In this document: piece after piece, positions 44,796 through 56,639 of the stretch | Layout: each line of letters begins with the position of its first letter | Position numbering within the stretch: position 1 is the stretch's first letter | DNA from: Owenia fusiformis | Lineage: Eukaryota > Annelida > Polychaeta > Sabellida > Oweniidae | Assembly: GCA_903813345.2 (NCBI GenBank) | Contig: CAIIXF020000012.1 | Location: forward strand, 2,089,318-2,153,317 | Reading direction: 5' to 3' | Length of the DNA stretch: 64,000 bases | The notes under the pieces: generated by a model | The model's input: only the letters and a program-made list of their open reading frames with translations | The model's database searches: none | What the model was told of the DNA's origin: nothing | Position numbers and translations under genes: made by a program

Positions 44796-45554
44796 TTATC
44801 ACATCCACTCGGGGACAAATATTCATTTTGACACTGAGACGACCCCCGATTGCATGTACATCCAATCTGACAATTTACATGTTGTGTAAAGATTATAAAC
44901 CTTGCGCTGATTTACTTTCGACACTTCACATACATCCACTAAGGTCACAATTATGAATTTTTAACCAAAAACAGGAATAAGACATTGAAGAATTTCATAA
45001 TATCTGGAACAATGGGGTAAGTTTAATTTTGATATTATAATTATGCAGAATAAGCTTGTATTATATGTGCTGATAATCAAAATATCGCCAGAAATGGCTG
45101 TTTAAAGTTTGTTTAAGTTTCTCAACAGATATCATAAAACGAATATACTTTAGGAGATCTTTAATTGTGATTCCATCATGGGTAATAATTAGTATATAAT
45201 AATGACACTACACTTTAAAGTGTTTCTCATGATAGTATAGATAGAGATTCGATGAGAGAATCATGAAATAAAAAATAGTCCAGGCATTATACATATCAAT
45301 TTCATAATAGAATGAATAATTAAAATGCTATGGTTGGTCGGTCGATCGGTCGGTCGGCTTTGGTACGGCCATGTGATGTCACAGTGCTGTTAGGTAAATC
45401 CCATTGTTTCACTAAAGAGCCTCCCAGCCATAGCTACCCACAATGTCAGTTACGCCCAATGTCAGACTCCCTTGTCCTTTAGGCTTTTGTACGACCCCAC
45501 CCCATCCCACACTTTCTTCCAGTCATTATTCTATTTTATTCCTTCAGTCTGTCT

Positions 45555-48500
45555 ATGCGAGCCAAATGGATCTTAAGTGCAGTCGTAGTGGCTATTGCAC
45601 TTGTTGCAGTAGTAGTGACGCTGGTTCTGACCCTCAGGACCCCTCCGATACCTGACAAGGTAAATCAAAACACGAATTGATCGTACCCTGAAAACAGAAG
45701 TTAGTTATAAAATAAAGATGAAGTTCTCTTTTAGGAAACGAAATCGAACTAATACAAGGATGATTGTAAGGTAATAATATTCTTTCTGCAGAAGCTTAAT
45801 TTATACATTGTCCTTTATAATTCGTTCAGTAGGCGTATACTATTATATTGTAAACTAGCCAAAGATCATTATTCAGTTATTCCAAGCTAGACAATGGGGA
45901 ATATTCCAATGTATTCCACTCTAGCCATCTTAGACTATGCTCCTCATTACTACGAGAGTCAGAATCTACATGTGGATGAAACTCCATTTTACATGAAACC
46001 ATCAAATCATTGGAGAGTGCAGTCTATTTGCTATTTGAAACAAACATGACAAAAGGTTCATGAAAAATCCTCAATGTTGCAATATTTTATAATTTCTTGG
46101 ACATGGTGAAATAAAAAAAATCATCAAAATTGAATTGACAATATTATCCCATATACATATACATATAACCACTCCAAAGTATGATGAGACTCCAGAACTG
46201 CAGGATCTTGATGAGCTTGCACTAAACTCAGCTTCCCAATCCTCCAAACGCATCGTCCGGTCATCATCTACTCTCTCCTCGTCTCCTTCAATAAGAATCA
46301 AAGAAATAAGATGGAGATGTCTGGAGCTATGTGTTCGGAGAATGAGCATGCGTACATGTATATTTTATTATTAGGTTGATCCTCCCGTGACAATGGCTCC
46401 TGAAACTACATTCCCAGCACCGACCCATTCACCGACAATATTGGGTAACTACAGGTTTGCAGCCGTAGCACCAGATGCCATGAAATATTGTTCAACAATA
46501 GGAGTGTAAGTATACTCCTCTCCATAAGTTTGGCAGCCGGAAGTCATCTTTTTGGGGTAACTTAAACACTGTTTCTTTGTGCCATTGATCAAGAGTTATT
46601 GGGGATTGTTTCCTTATAGGTTGGTTAGGTTTTTCGATACTTGTTCAATTTTTGCCATATACGTTTCTTTTTGGTTGTGCTTACATAATTTTCAGTTTTT
46701 AAGGTTTCTTCGCACATGTATATGTAAAGCTAATATGTTGTAGGAATATAATGGCAGCAAAAGGTGGTAATGCAGTGGATGCTGCCATAGGAACACTTTT
46801 GTGCCAAGGTGTGGCAAACGCTCACAGCATGGGAGTTGGAGGTATGCTGCAGATTAGGAATTATCTATGTTTAATTCGCCACAATTTAATAAATGTAAAC
46901 ATATTATTATTTCATTGATCTGATTTCTTAAAGGTTTAAGAAGTAAAAAGCCAAAGTTTATGCTTCTATCACTATTTGAGATATCCTGCCAAATATTATG
47001 GTAAATTCCTTCCACTATATATACAGGTACATAAATCAGACATCCAATCAATGGTGAAAAATGACTATATATGGTCATTGTATAAACTTTTAATCGAATT
47101 GCAGCTCTTAATCAACTGTTTCGTTAACATGCTACCTCTATGACAACTGTATGGTGAATTAGGCATTTTCACAATTTTTCAGGAGGCCATTTCTTGCAAG
47201 TCTTAATCAACTCTTACATGCTACCGTTATGAAAACGTCAGAAACGCCACGTTATTAAATACTCTATATTCAGAAGACATTGACTTTTTTCAGGAGGCCA
47301 TTTCTTCACAATATATGACAAGAAGACAGATACAGTAAAAACTATAAATTCACGAGAAATGGCTCCCGCAGCAGCTGATGAAAATATGTTCGTAGATGAT
47401 ATATTTGCAGCTCAGAAGGGTAATTAAATCTATTTGATCATCATCATCACATTTAACTTGCAAGTTTTGCATTCTAGTAAATCAAAAGATCGTAATTTTA
47501 CACGGAAAATATATATTATTTGGATGAGTAAAACAGAATCTGAGTAAATAAAATGAAAAAGCACATTCATATTTTTTTATTACCCTTGACGTACATCCAG
47601 TTGGGAATCATGCTGCCTTTTACTCGATCTTTCTTCAAGACCCTGGATTATCTACTCTAACTACAGTTCTTAGTCCAATAGACAGTCCAGGGTCTTGAAG
47701 CAAGACTATATCTCTTTGTATCCTTTTTGAAACACAGAAATCTGAGAAAAGTCAAAATTGCATTTTATTATCAAAAAAATTAAAATGGCCGCCGGGTAAT
47801 TTACCCAGCATACATCTGTGCATTTCAGGTCCATTGGCTATAGGTGTCCCAGGGGAGATCAAAGGATACTGGGAAGCTTACAGTAATTTTGGGAGTGGTT
47901 CTGTTACGTGGAAGGAACTGTTTGAGCCCACCATTAAAATGTGTAAAGAGGGCTTTCCAGTGGGCAAGAGTCTTGCCTCTGCAATCAGACAGTACCGAAA
48001 TAGACTCCCTAATTATCCATCAATCATGTAAGTGCCTGGCTTTTATTGTGTTCAAATGGTTACTTCGATTGTTGCTCATAAGTTTTCCAAGATCATGTCC
48101 ACATTACTTCAGTATTACCACAGTATTATTATCATCAGGGACATTGATTAAATGGTTTTAAATATTATATTTAGAATTTCTGATCAGTTGTTGTAACCAT
48201 GGATACAATGAAACCATAGTAAAAGAACATTTGACTTTAGGAATTTCTATTTGTGCTTGTAAAATTCAAACCCCAACTCCTCTTCGAATTAATCATTGAT
48301 GTATACATAGATATAAAATTAACAAGGTATAAAATGAAAAACGCTTTAACCATGGCCATAATTTTTAATCTCTAGGGAGATCATGTGGAACAAAGAGGAG
48401 AATCGATTTCTTGAAGCGGGAGATATTATGAAGAGGGAGAAATTCGCTGAAACACTGAGGGAAATCTCAGAAGATCCTCATACATTTTATAATGGAAGTT

Positions 48501-51500
48501 TGGCCACTAAGATAGCAGAAGAGCTGAAAGATATGGGTAAGATTGAATATTTTGGCACCGTTTAATTTTTCACATTAACATTTTGGGTATTTGATTTTTG
48601 TCATTTGGTCAGTCACATCATTTTGTGATAATGATTCCTGGCGAAGATGGGATGTTAGTCACCACTGTTTCTCTGTGAGTCGAATCATAGTTTTGGATAA
48701 TCGGGGTGTTTCCTTATGAAGGGTAGTGGTGCTCTTGGATATTTCTTTATCTTGTTCTGCTTTGTTATTTACTTCTCTGGTCTTTCCCTTTTTGTGTTTC
48801 TGTTACATATTCATTCTCAAAACGAAATCTTTTTTATATAATAATTCAGAATAACATGTAATTAACTCGCACCATCAAAATTCGTTGTTACAAACCATAT
48901 GTTCTTCAAATATGTGAATTTGTATCAAGATGGTTTGTGAATAGTGCCAATAAGCTGTTACGAATTTCTTAAGTTAAGGGTATATAAAGAGACAATTCAT
49001 TTTAAGATGTGAATACATCTCATAAGTGCATAACTTAAGTGCATTTTCTTACTCTTTCACAGGTGCAATAATAACTGAGGAGGATTTAAGGAATTATACC
49101 AGTGAAATAAAAGATCCATTAGCAATACACTTGAGCAATGGGAACATGACAGTCTATGGAGTGAGGCCGCCATCGAGTGGTGTAGTCTTGCAATATATCA
49201 TGGGTATCCTAGATGGATATAACTTCAACTCAGAAAGTTTAAAAGACGATGAAACATCCACTACAACATATCATCGTATAATAGAAGCTTTTAAATTCGC
49301 ATATGCTAAACGAACAGAATTGGGAGATGAGAATTTTCTACAACCAGAAATTGAAGATGTATGTATTACACTCCATAATTTTAGTAACCAGAAGTTCCGA
49401 TTTGAAAGCGTGTTAAAGTCTGATCATGTTTGAATCTTAATTCTTTTCTCCATTGCAAAAGGTTGAAAAGTTTTGACTTCAATGCAGTTTTAAAGGGTCT
49501 TTGTCCACTGTCGGACTTTATATTAGAGTGATCATTGCATAAAACATTGGGGAACTTGCATAGCATCAACGGCTTAAAGATTTAGAGAGATCATTGTTTC
49601 CGAGGAGGCGTGCTCTGAGCCCAAACCACTCAAAATGTAAGTTAGGAAATCAGTCTTAAAATGAGTACATATGACATAGTATTGCTAATATGTATGAAAG
49701 CAATAACGCAGATGCGAGTAGGTAGTTACCAGATTCACCACCGAGTGGCTCGTTCGGGTCAGATAGCATGGCGGGTATAGTAGAAAGTTCCCTTTAACAT
49801 AAATTACATCTATTTGCGTGTATCTAATAGTTATGCAAATTAAAATATGTCCAGTAAAAGAAAATGTTATCTGTCCAATACAAGAAAAGATAATTCACTT
49901 TTTGTGATTTTCTAACATGGGTTCTACGGGGAATCAACCCGAACAAGAAGTCACAGTTTCAAAAAAAATTAAATTTTCAAAGTTGATACACAATTTTCGA
50001 AACCATATTTCTAGATGAACATTTAAATGCAGATTTCAAATATGACATCACTTTGACTGAATTTTGAATATTAATGACGTAAATCAAGATTATTTCTACT
50101 CGCATGTAGTATATTCGTTCATGACTCAAATGCTTACATAGAAATTTCAGAAAATTGTGTTTTTTAACATTTCTTTACGATTTCATTTGAGAGCATACAT
50201 GGACGGAAAACGTGATTACTCTAAATCTCTGAGAAAGTTATTCCAAAATACAGCAACGTTATTTTAGGGTCACCCTGTACATGTACCGCATCAGGTGAAA
50301 TAATGTTCTATTTCATTTTCAATTTCTGTATCAATATTATCACACGATTTCTTTCTATCGCTTACAACAGATTACATCAGTTTTGATAATATGTACTATG
50401 TACTCTTATGATTTTAGCTAATAAAGAATTTAACTTCAAAAGATTATGCCACAGCTACAAGGCACAAAATATGGGACAACCAGACCCATGATTTTTTGTA
50501 CTATGGGCCAACATTCTACGACCGTGAGACCACAGGGACAGCTCATCTTTCAGTGTTGGGCCCCGATGGAAGTGCCGTTGCTTGTACCAGCACCATCAAC
50601 CTCTTGTAAGTCAATCTGAACGTATTGGTTTTAAGGGGGGTAGTGCTGTTGCTTTTACCAGCACCATCAACCTCTTGTAAGTCAATCTGAACGTATTGGT
50701 TTTAAGGGGGGTAGTTCTGTTGCTTTTACCAGCACCATCAACCTCTTGTAAGTCAATCTGAAATTATTAGTTTTAAGTGGGGGGGGGGTAGTGCTGTTGC
50801 TTTTACCAGCACCATTAACCTCTTGTAAGTCAATCTGAAATCACTACCTGAATGGTAGGTAGGGGGTCATATTAAATATGTGCATTGGATCATCGATTAT
50901 TGGGGTATTGGGGTTTGATTCCTTTATGACTTGCCGTGCTATTATTCAATTTCTCTTGCTGTGTTTTATGTACAAAACTGAGTTCGTTTTCGCACTTGTG
51001 CGTCATCTTGGATTTCAAGGTATGATGTGTTCAAAATCAAACTGGGAAACGAGTATGCTTGTGCTTAAGTACAATAAGAATCATCTCAATCTCAATTACA
51101 CTAGACATTGATCTATATCAAGCACAAAGTGAAATTGAAAAATAATATGTGTTCATATACTTCAGTTTTGGTTCAAATATGAGGGGTAACAAAACTGGAA
51201 TCATATATAACGACGAAATGGATGATTTCGCAACTCCAAATACCACCAATGCTTTTGGGATACCAGCATCTCCTGCTAACTTTATTAAGCCTGGAAAGCG
51301 TCCCCTGTCATCAATGGCTCCCACCATTGTCCTGGACGCTGACAGAAATGTGAGGTTAATAACAGGTGCGGCAGGGGGCACAAGGATAACTACAGTGACG
51401 GCATACGTAAGTTATCTACTGTCATCAATGAGGCTTGAATGCATAGCAAAATTATCGATACTTCATGGGAAGATAAATATCCAATCCGTACATTATGGCT

Positions 51501-52817
51501 ACATGCAAATTACTAGTGACGTGTTAGTCTCACTTCAAGACCTTCTTGGACTATTTACTGGACTAACAACTTGCCAGTTGTTGTAGTAGCTCAAGTCGTT
51601 GAAGCAAAACTATATTGTCATTTTGTTTTAGGTAGCTATGAGGAATTTATGGTTTGGCGAGAATATAAAGACTTCTATAGATTATCCCAGGATACACCAT
51701 CAACTTTTACCAGATTATATAAGGCATGATGCATCATTTCCACCGGTAGGTACTGTAGTCCTAGTAAGTTGAGGCCATTCTCTATGAAATGAAAGTTTCG
51801 AAGTATATCATGGTTTTATTTTGATATCGTGTTTCCTTTGAAATAAGATTTGAATATGACTGACTAGTAACGTGGTTTTCCAACTAGGAAACGCGAATCG
51901 AGATTTCTGCGTTAGGATATATAGAGATTATCCTATATGAGGTTCAGGATATTGGGATTATCCCGAGGCAAATATAATATATTTGCCCGAGGGCCGCAGG
52001 TCCCGAGGGAAAATATGTTATATTGGCCAAGGGATAATCCCAATATCCGGAACCGACTATAGGATAATATGTTTATCCCATACCAATCTTTGTCATCTGG
52101 TTCACATTGTTAAATCGTGGAAATATTTTAGAAAATTCATGTCCAGTTTTGTTTTCTTGGCCGTGGGTGGATTTTCCTGTTCTCTCAAATATTCCCATAT
52201 TTATTTTCTCGAATTTTTGATTGATTAAGTGGATGCTCCTTCCCTTTTTAAACCATCAAACAGATTCCGATTGTCTGTGTTTTCTCCATTGTCGTTTACA
52301 GTCATAACGCGAACGTTACAAATTATGAACAAATATGCGAGCGACGATTATGACGTAGCGGGCAGATATACTATATCTGCCCGCTCGGAGCGGGACGTAA
52401 AGCTATATCTGCCCGCTGATGAAAATATAAGTTTTTACAAACTGACTTTATGTACCTGTAACACGTCCAAGTATGGGATAAAGACCATTTCGTCCAATCA
52501 TCGGAAGAGGTAATTTGATCAAATAATTGATAGAGGTCCAGCGTCGAGTAATACAGTTTCGAACTGAGTGTCAGGTAAACTAACGCCACGTTATTTTAAT
52601 TAGATTCACCGAAACGAAATGATTGTAATTACATACTATCTTTGTGTAAATTGTGTTAATGTTCCTTTTACAGAAACTCCTGAAGGGGCTTGCAGAGAAG
52701 GGACACACTATACGAGACCAGTCCGTCGGGGCAGTTGTATCTGGGATCACGCAGGAGGATGGATCCGTCTGGGCTAATTGTGACTACAGAAAAGATGGTG
52801 TCCCTGATGGTTACTAA
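45555..52817 (+). CDS. Gamma-glutamyltransferase, tandem copy 2 (600 aa, 11 coding exons)
   Basis: Exons: 45555-45659, 46375-46505, 46744-46841, 47294-47419, 47829-48027, 48376-48536, 49063-49358, 50418-50605, 51166-51406, 51632-51745, 52674-52817. They total 1803 bases, phases identical to copy 1; exon 2 is one codon longer. The signal anchor after MRAKW is unchanged. The Arg of REMAP, nucleophile Thr413 (TGTAHLSV), NDEMDDF, PLSSM and GAAGG are present, so it should be active. NDEMDDF is closer to the usual family form than the NNEMYDF of copy 1. It lies about 3 kb after copy 1 in the same direction, with its own promoter-like flank. Similar gene content makes dispersed co-expression or dosage effects possible but unproven. 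Confidence 0.95.
47099..47303 (+). repeat. Local duplication with a truncated exon 4 start in GGT2
   Basis: TTTTTCAGGAGGCCATTTCTT at about 47176-47196 copies the acceptor and first 14 bases of true exon 4 (47294), then reads into intron-like sequence. CTCTTAATCAACTG..ACATGCTACC also occurs twice. It makes a decoy acceptor about 110 bases upstream. Confidence 0.75.
47590..47720. repeat. Foldback in GGT2 intron 4
   Basis: TCTTCAAGACCCTGGA pairs with TCCAGGGTCTTGAAGCAAGA. Its relatives CTTCAAGACCTTCTTGGACT and AGTCGTTGAAGCAA occur in intron 9 (51529-51610). Confidence 0.7.
49707..50105. mobile_element. MITE with GATGCGAGTAG ends, copy B (GGT2 intron 7)
   Basis: GATGCGAGTAGGTAGTTACC at the left and TTATTTCTACTCGCAT at the right, inverted. 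It is the reverse-oriented relative of 17727-18155. Confidence 0.8.
50572..50850 (+). repeat. Tandem quadruplication of the GGT2 exon 8 end and splice donor
   Basis: Four units of about 71-77 bases each contain ACCAGCACCATCAACCTCTT followed by GTAAGTCAATCTGAA. Donor sites stand at 50606, 50677, 50748 and 50825. Only the first keeps the frame: skipping it reads TTG TAA at once. Confidence 0.92.
51924..52061. repeat. Palindromic element, GAGG-class (iv)
   Basis: Arms of about 63 bases pair (GATTATCCTATATGAGGTTC, GGATATTGGGATTATCCCGA). The centre is CCCGAGGGCCGCAGGTCCCG. In GGT2 intron 10. Confidence 0.85.
52360..52425. repeat. AGCGGGCAGATATA palindromes
   Basis: GCGGGCAGATATACTATATC plus TGCCCGCT is a perfect hairpin, followed by a second TATATCTGCCCGCT. 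It resembles the AGCGGGCAATA arms of the palindrome at 56466. Confidence 0.8.
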
Positions 52818-52937
52818 ATGGCTTACAAAGATTATTTTAAATCTCACTGCTCACCAATCTGTCCAGTTACATGGCATGCCCTTCAACTCACAACCGATCA
52901 CAGACAAATGAACGTCACACCATACCGGATCCTCGGA

Positions 52938-53184
52938 AATAAATAAATAGTATACATAGTAACAATGGATTCAAAATATGTATCTGATAAAAACACCATT
53001 GGGTGTTGTACTTGGTATATATAAAGGACATTTTATTGAAATATAGATGTCGTATTCATCGAATCCCTTTGTATTGAACTATAACAGAGAAATCTTAGCT
53101 CCGTAAAGCTCACATTGTATGACGGGTAGGCTAGGTAAAAAGTTGATATGTAATTTGTTATGTTATATATATATATTGAATAAA
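52938..53184 (+). promoter_or_regulatory. Candidate poly(A) signals, GGT copy 2
   Basis: AATAAA at 52938 and again at 53179, 120 and 360 bases after the stop. The spacing of the second resembles copy 1. Confidence 0.4.
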
Positions 53185-53389
53185 AGAATTATTTATATAT
53201 CTTGTTGGCTTCATTGTATTTGGAATGATAGCAAAGTTAACAGCTTTTACTTAATATAAGTTTAATAATAGTTTATTATATTGTGTCACGGGTTTACTAA
53301 AAATAGTACAAGTAAAATGCATTTATTAAAAAAAACAGCCGACATCGGCTTACGAGACAACATATACTCAAGCTTCACATCTTTCAAAA

Positions 53390-53545
53390 ATTCCTGAAAT
53401 TATTATACAAATAGTGACTGCCATTGAGGAAAATAGTGCAAAATATTTTTCCTGGGGGAATATTCTGTCCACAGGCACTGATATGTTCCCGAGGCTGCAG
53501 GCCAATGAGCATCTAGAATGGGTTATATAATAATCTAAAATAAGG
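53390..53545. repeat. Half palindrome, GAGG-class (v)
   Basis: CAAATAGTGACTGCCATTGA to the centre CCCGAGGCTGCAGGCC matches the left half of 55914-56102. The right arm is missing apart from an AT-rich end TTATATAATAAT. Confidence 0.75.
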
Positions 53546-53599
53546 AATACCTCTTTCATTGTGGGAGCCCTTCTTTTATAAATACTTCATTAACGCGTG

Positions 53600-55910
53600 T
53601 CCTATGTTTCGTACAGTCCTTTCATTAAATTTATTGACTCATTTGCTACTCATTATTTTAACAGGCACAATAAATTAAAATATCTTGTACTGAAATATCT
53701 GGCCACAAATGTCTGTGAGAGCGAGGTGTTTAGGGCTGTTTCTTTAAAGGTTAGATCATTGTTTGGCATGTTGATATGTTTCTGCACTTATGACTGGTTT
53801 TACGCTTTACAAAATAAAAAGGACCTATGGAACCTGCTTTCAGATATTCTTGCAAGTTGAACGAAATGCGACTTTCTCAGAAATGGGAAAAGAAAAAATT
53901 GCAATTAGATGTCATGGATGATAAGCATAAATAAATGTGTTCATACGAGTATTTACGAAACATATTTCTAAACTACAGATATGACATCATACTAATAGCA
54001 GTTTTAACAAGTCAAACCCATGGGCTCACTGTATGAGCAAAAATGGTTTAAAATATATTTTCGTCGAAAATATTAAGTTAGATTCTACATGATTACTTAA
54101 TCATTACTATCTATAGAACTAATTTAGTAAAACGTGTTCATTTATGCTCATGAATCTTCGTCATGTGAAAGAGTTTTCTAATATGGTCACTTTTGATACA
54201 CCAACGGCACAACGCCTGAGACGTGATGTTCAAAGAAAATCCCAATTTTCCATTTGATATTATCAAAGACATCTCCACGCCTGGAATGTGAGCTTTTGGT
54301 TATTTTGATATCAATGACAGCAAGTCTCAAATCCCATGGGCTACATAAAGAAGTATCGTCTGCTTTCTTATTTAATCACTCCCTAACCAGTTAGAACAGG
54401 AATTGGTGTCTCAGAACGAAACAATGGAAAATTATTATATTTTTGGTAGTGTACAGAGTTTATCTTGTACAAAATCCTTTGGTACGTTACATTAGGATCA
54501 TGGATCACCTAATGTATGTCTATTTAGGGAAGCTATTGTTTAAAACATTACAAGGGAAGTATCCTTTTATCCTGTTTCCTGTTATAGACGTTCTGCAGCT
54601 CCTGTCTTGATTTCAGCAATTCCTATTGACAATCTATTAATGAAATTAAATACATGCATATTCCTATCACATTTAACACACAACTCTTGAAACTTTGTAC
54701 ATAGTTATGTTTGCTCAGTTTCCTCAATGTCTGACGCTTGAGTGTCATCTCGAAAGAGAGTAAAGAAAAACTATGTCTAATTTGGATTCTCGTAAACCGT
54801 TTGTAAACAGACAAGGGTTTGGATGACGATATCTGATGTTTTGCGATTGTGTAAAATACGTGTGATGTCAGATTTTAAGCCCCCTCGACATCTTGATTAA
54901 TCCTTTCCGACAGCTATTAATGTCTTTCTTCTTGATAACCCATCGTTGTGACCTACGATATGTAAAACATGCCGTCTGAGATCTGTAACTTTTATACAAA
55001 TCGAGGACGGAATTTATAATGGTGGGGGAAGGGTGTAACGACTTTGATTGAGAATGGAGTTGGCATAAACGCATCGTTTGTCTGCGTTTATTTTTAGGGG
55101 ATGGTGGCTTTAAAAGCTCACTCACTCTTGAGAAGTACTGAGAAATATAACATTTTTGGTTATCATTTGTTTAGTTTGGGTTGATGGTCTTTGTATGTGT
55201 TATCTTTGGTGCTTCTAAGGTCTTCATAGCCTTGTCATTCTAACAAAAAATGTTGCCCAGTCTCTATGTTGTATTCATTGCACACGTAACTGTTAGGTTC
55301 TTTCATCTGTAGTTGTTTTAGATTTGGGGAATTTTCATGGATCTGACTTCAATGACAGTATTCCCTTTAAATTTAGATGTGTCTCATCAATACCTCATAG
55401 TAATTTATTAATATATAATTGATTCTAACATAAATTTCCCGTTTCAATTCACTTTTAGGTGTTCCTCTTTCCCTTTGTTCTACTGGTGTCAATTTTTCTT
55501 CATCAATATTTAAGACTTGAAAATGGTGTTTGTAGGTTCGATTTGCGCACTTAATTGGTTCATCCAGGAACGACACTGGCCATTTTGTCTACGAACATGT
55601 CACACTGACCTACCTGTTTGCCCCCTAAGTACTACTCTGGCCAAAAGATGGTAACACTAATGTGATGTGACCAGGTACGGACCGGTGTCCACATGGACAG
55701 TCATAGATCGTGTTATTCTCAAAGATACGAATTTATATCAATTATTTTTATAAATAAGTTTATTGCCAATAAAAGTCATTCTGCTATTTACCCGATTAAA
55801 TATAACTAAGTGAGGTTAGACAGGTAACGATTATTCGGTGAACAATTGATCCTTCAGTACCGTCTGACCAAAGTGTTGATTTAGTCAAAGAAAGCACACA
55901 AGTTGTGTGC
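53600..55910. other. Intergenic sequence without recognised gene
   Basis: I found no exon chain, RNA gene or clear repeat in either strand here. Confidence 0.4.
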
Positions 55911-55913
55911 GGA

Positions 55914-56102
55914 GTAATATACAAATAGTGACTGCCATTGAGGGCAATAGTGTAAATTGTTTCCCCGAGGGAATATCCTCTACAATGTACTATTCCCGAA
56001 GCCGCAGGCTGAGTGAATAGTACATTGTAGAGGATATTCCCAAGGGGAAATCATTTACACTATTGCTCGAAATTAGGCAGTCACTATTTGTTTTATTATA
56101 TA
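55914..56102. repeat. Long palindrome, GAGG-class (vi), best-preserved copy
   Basis: Arms of about 80 bases pair along CAAATAGTGACTGCC, CAATAGTGTAAAT, TTTCCCC and GGAATATCCTCTACAATGTA. The centre is TTCCCGAAGCCGCAGGCTGA. Both ends run into AATATA/TATATA. Confidence 0.9.
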
Positions 56103-56446
56103 CCCTATACTGACTCTTGTCCCGTTTCCTCTGCGAAGGCCAAAAAGGCTTAGAAAGCCCCCTCCCCGGGTCCATTGTTAGCATTATAAGCTGTGACGTC
56201 ATCAGATGCTCAACAGAAATGTTTGCCTCTGAGACTCTCACTTGACAAATTCAATCGCGTTTAACACGCGGAATAGATTATCATAACACTTGAAATTACA
56301 CAGACGTATTGAGCTTAGGGAACTTTATACACGTTGCTTATACTGTATCGTTCACGCACGTCTGTCATGGTGAACGGAGTTGATTTGTGTTTGTGCTCAT
56401 CCTCCATTTTTCTGTTTTTCGTCTGCGCAGTGATGATGAGCAGACG

Positions 56447-56635
56447 TTTCCAAGGGTAATAGAGCTTGCAATTGTGACGTCAGCGGGCAATAGTTCAAAT
56501 GTATATTCCCGCTGACGTCACATTTGAGGGAATATAACTTTCCGAGGGAAATAGTAAATCTATTTCGGAACACGTGACTAGGTATTGACCAATCAGGATT
56601 AGTGTTACATATTGGGTATATAATAATACGAACTA
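56447..56635. repeat. Palindromic element, GAGG-class (vii)
   Basis: TGTGACGTCAGCGGGCAATA pairs with TATTCCCGCTGACGTCACA. GGGAATATAACTTTCCGAGG follows. The right flank ends GGGTATATAATAAT. The arm includes TGACGTCA, a CREB-type word, probably by chance. Confidence 0.75.
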
Positions 56636-56639
56636 TTTA

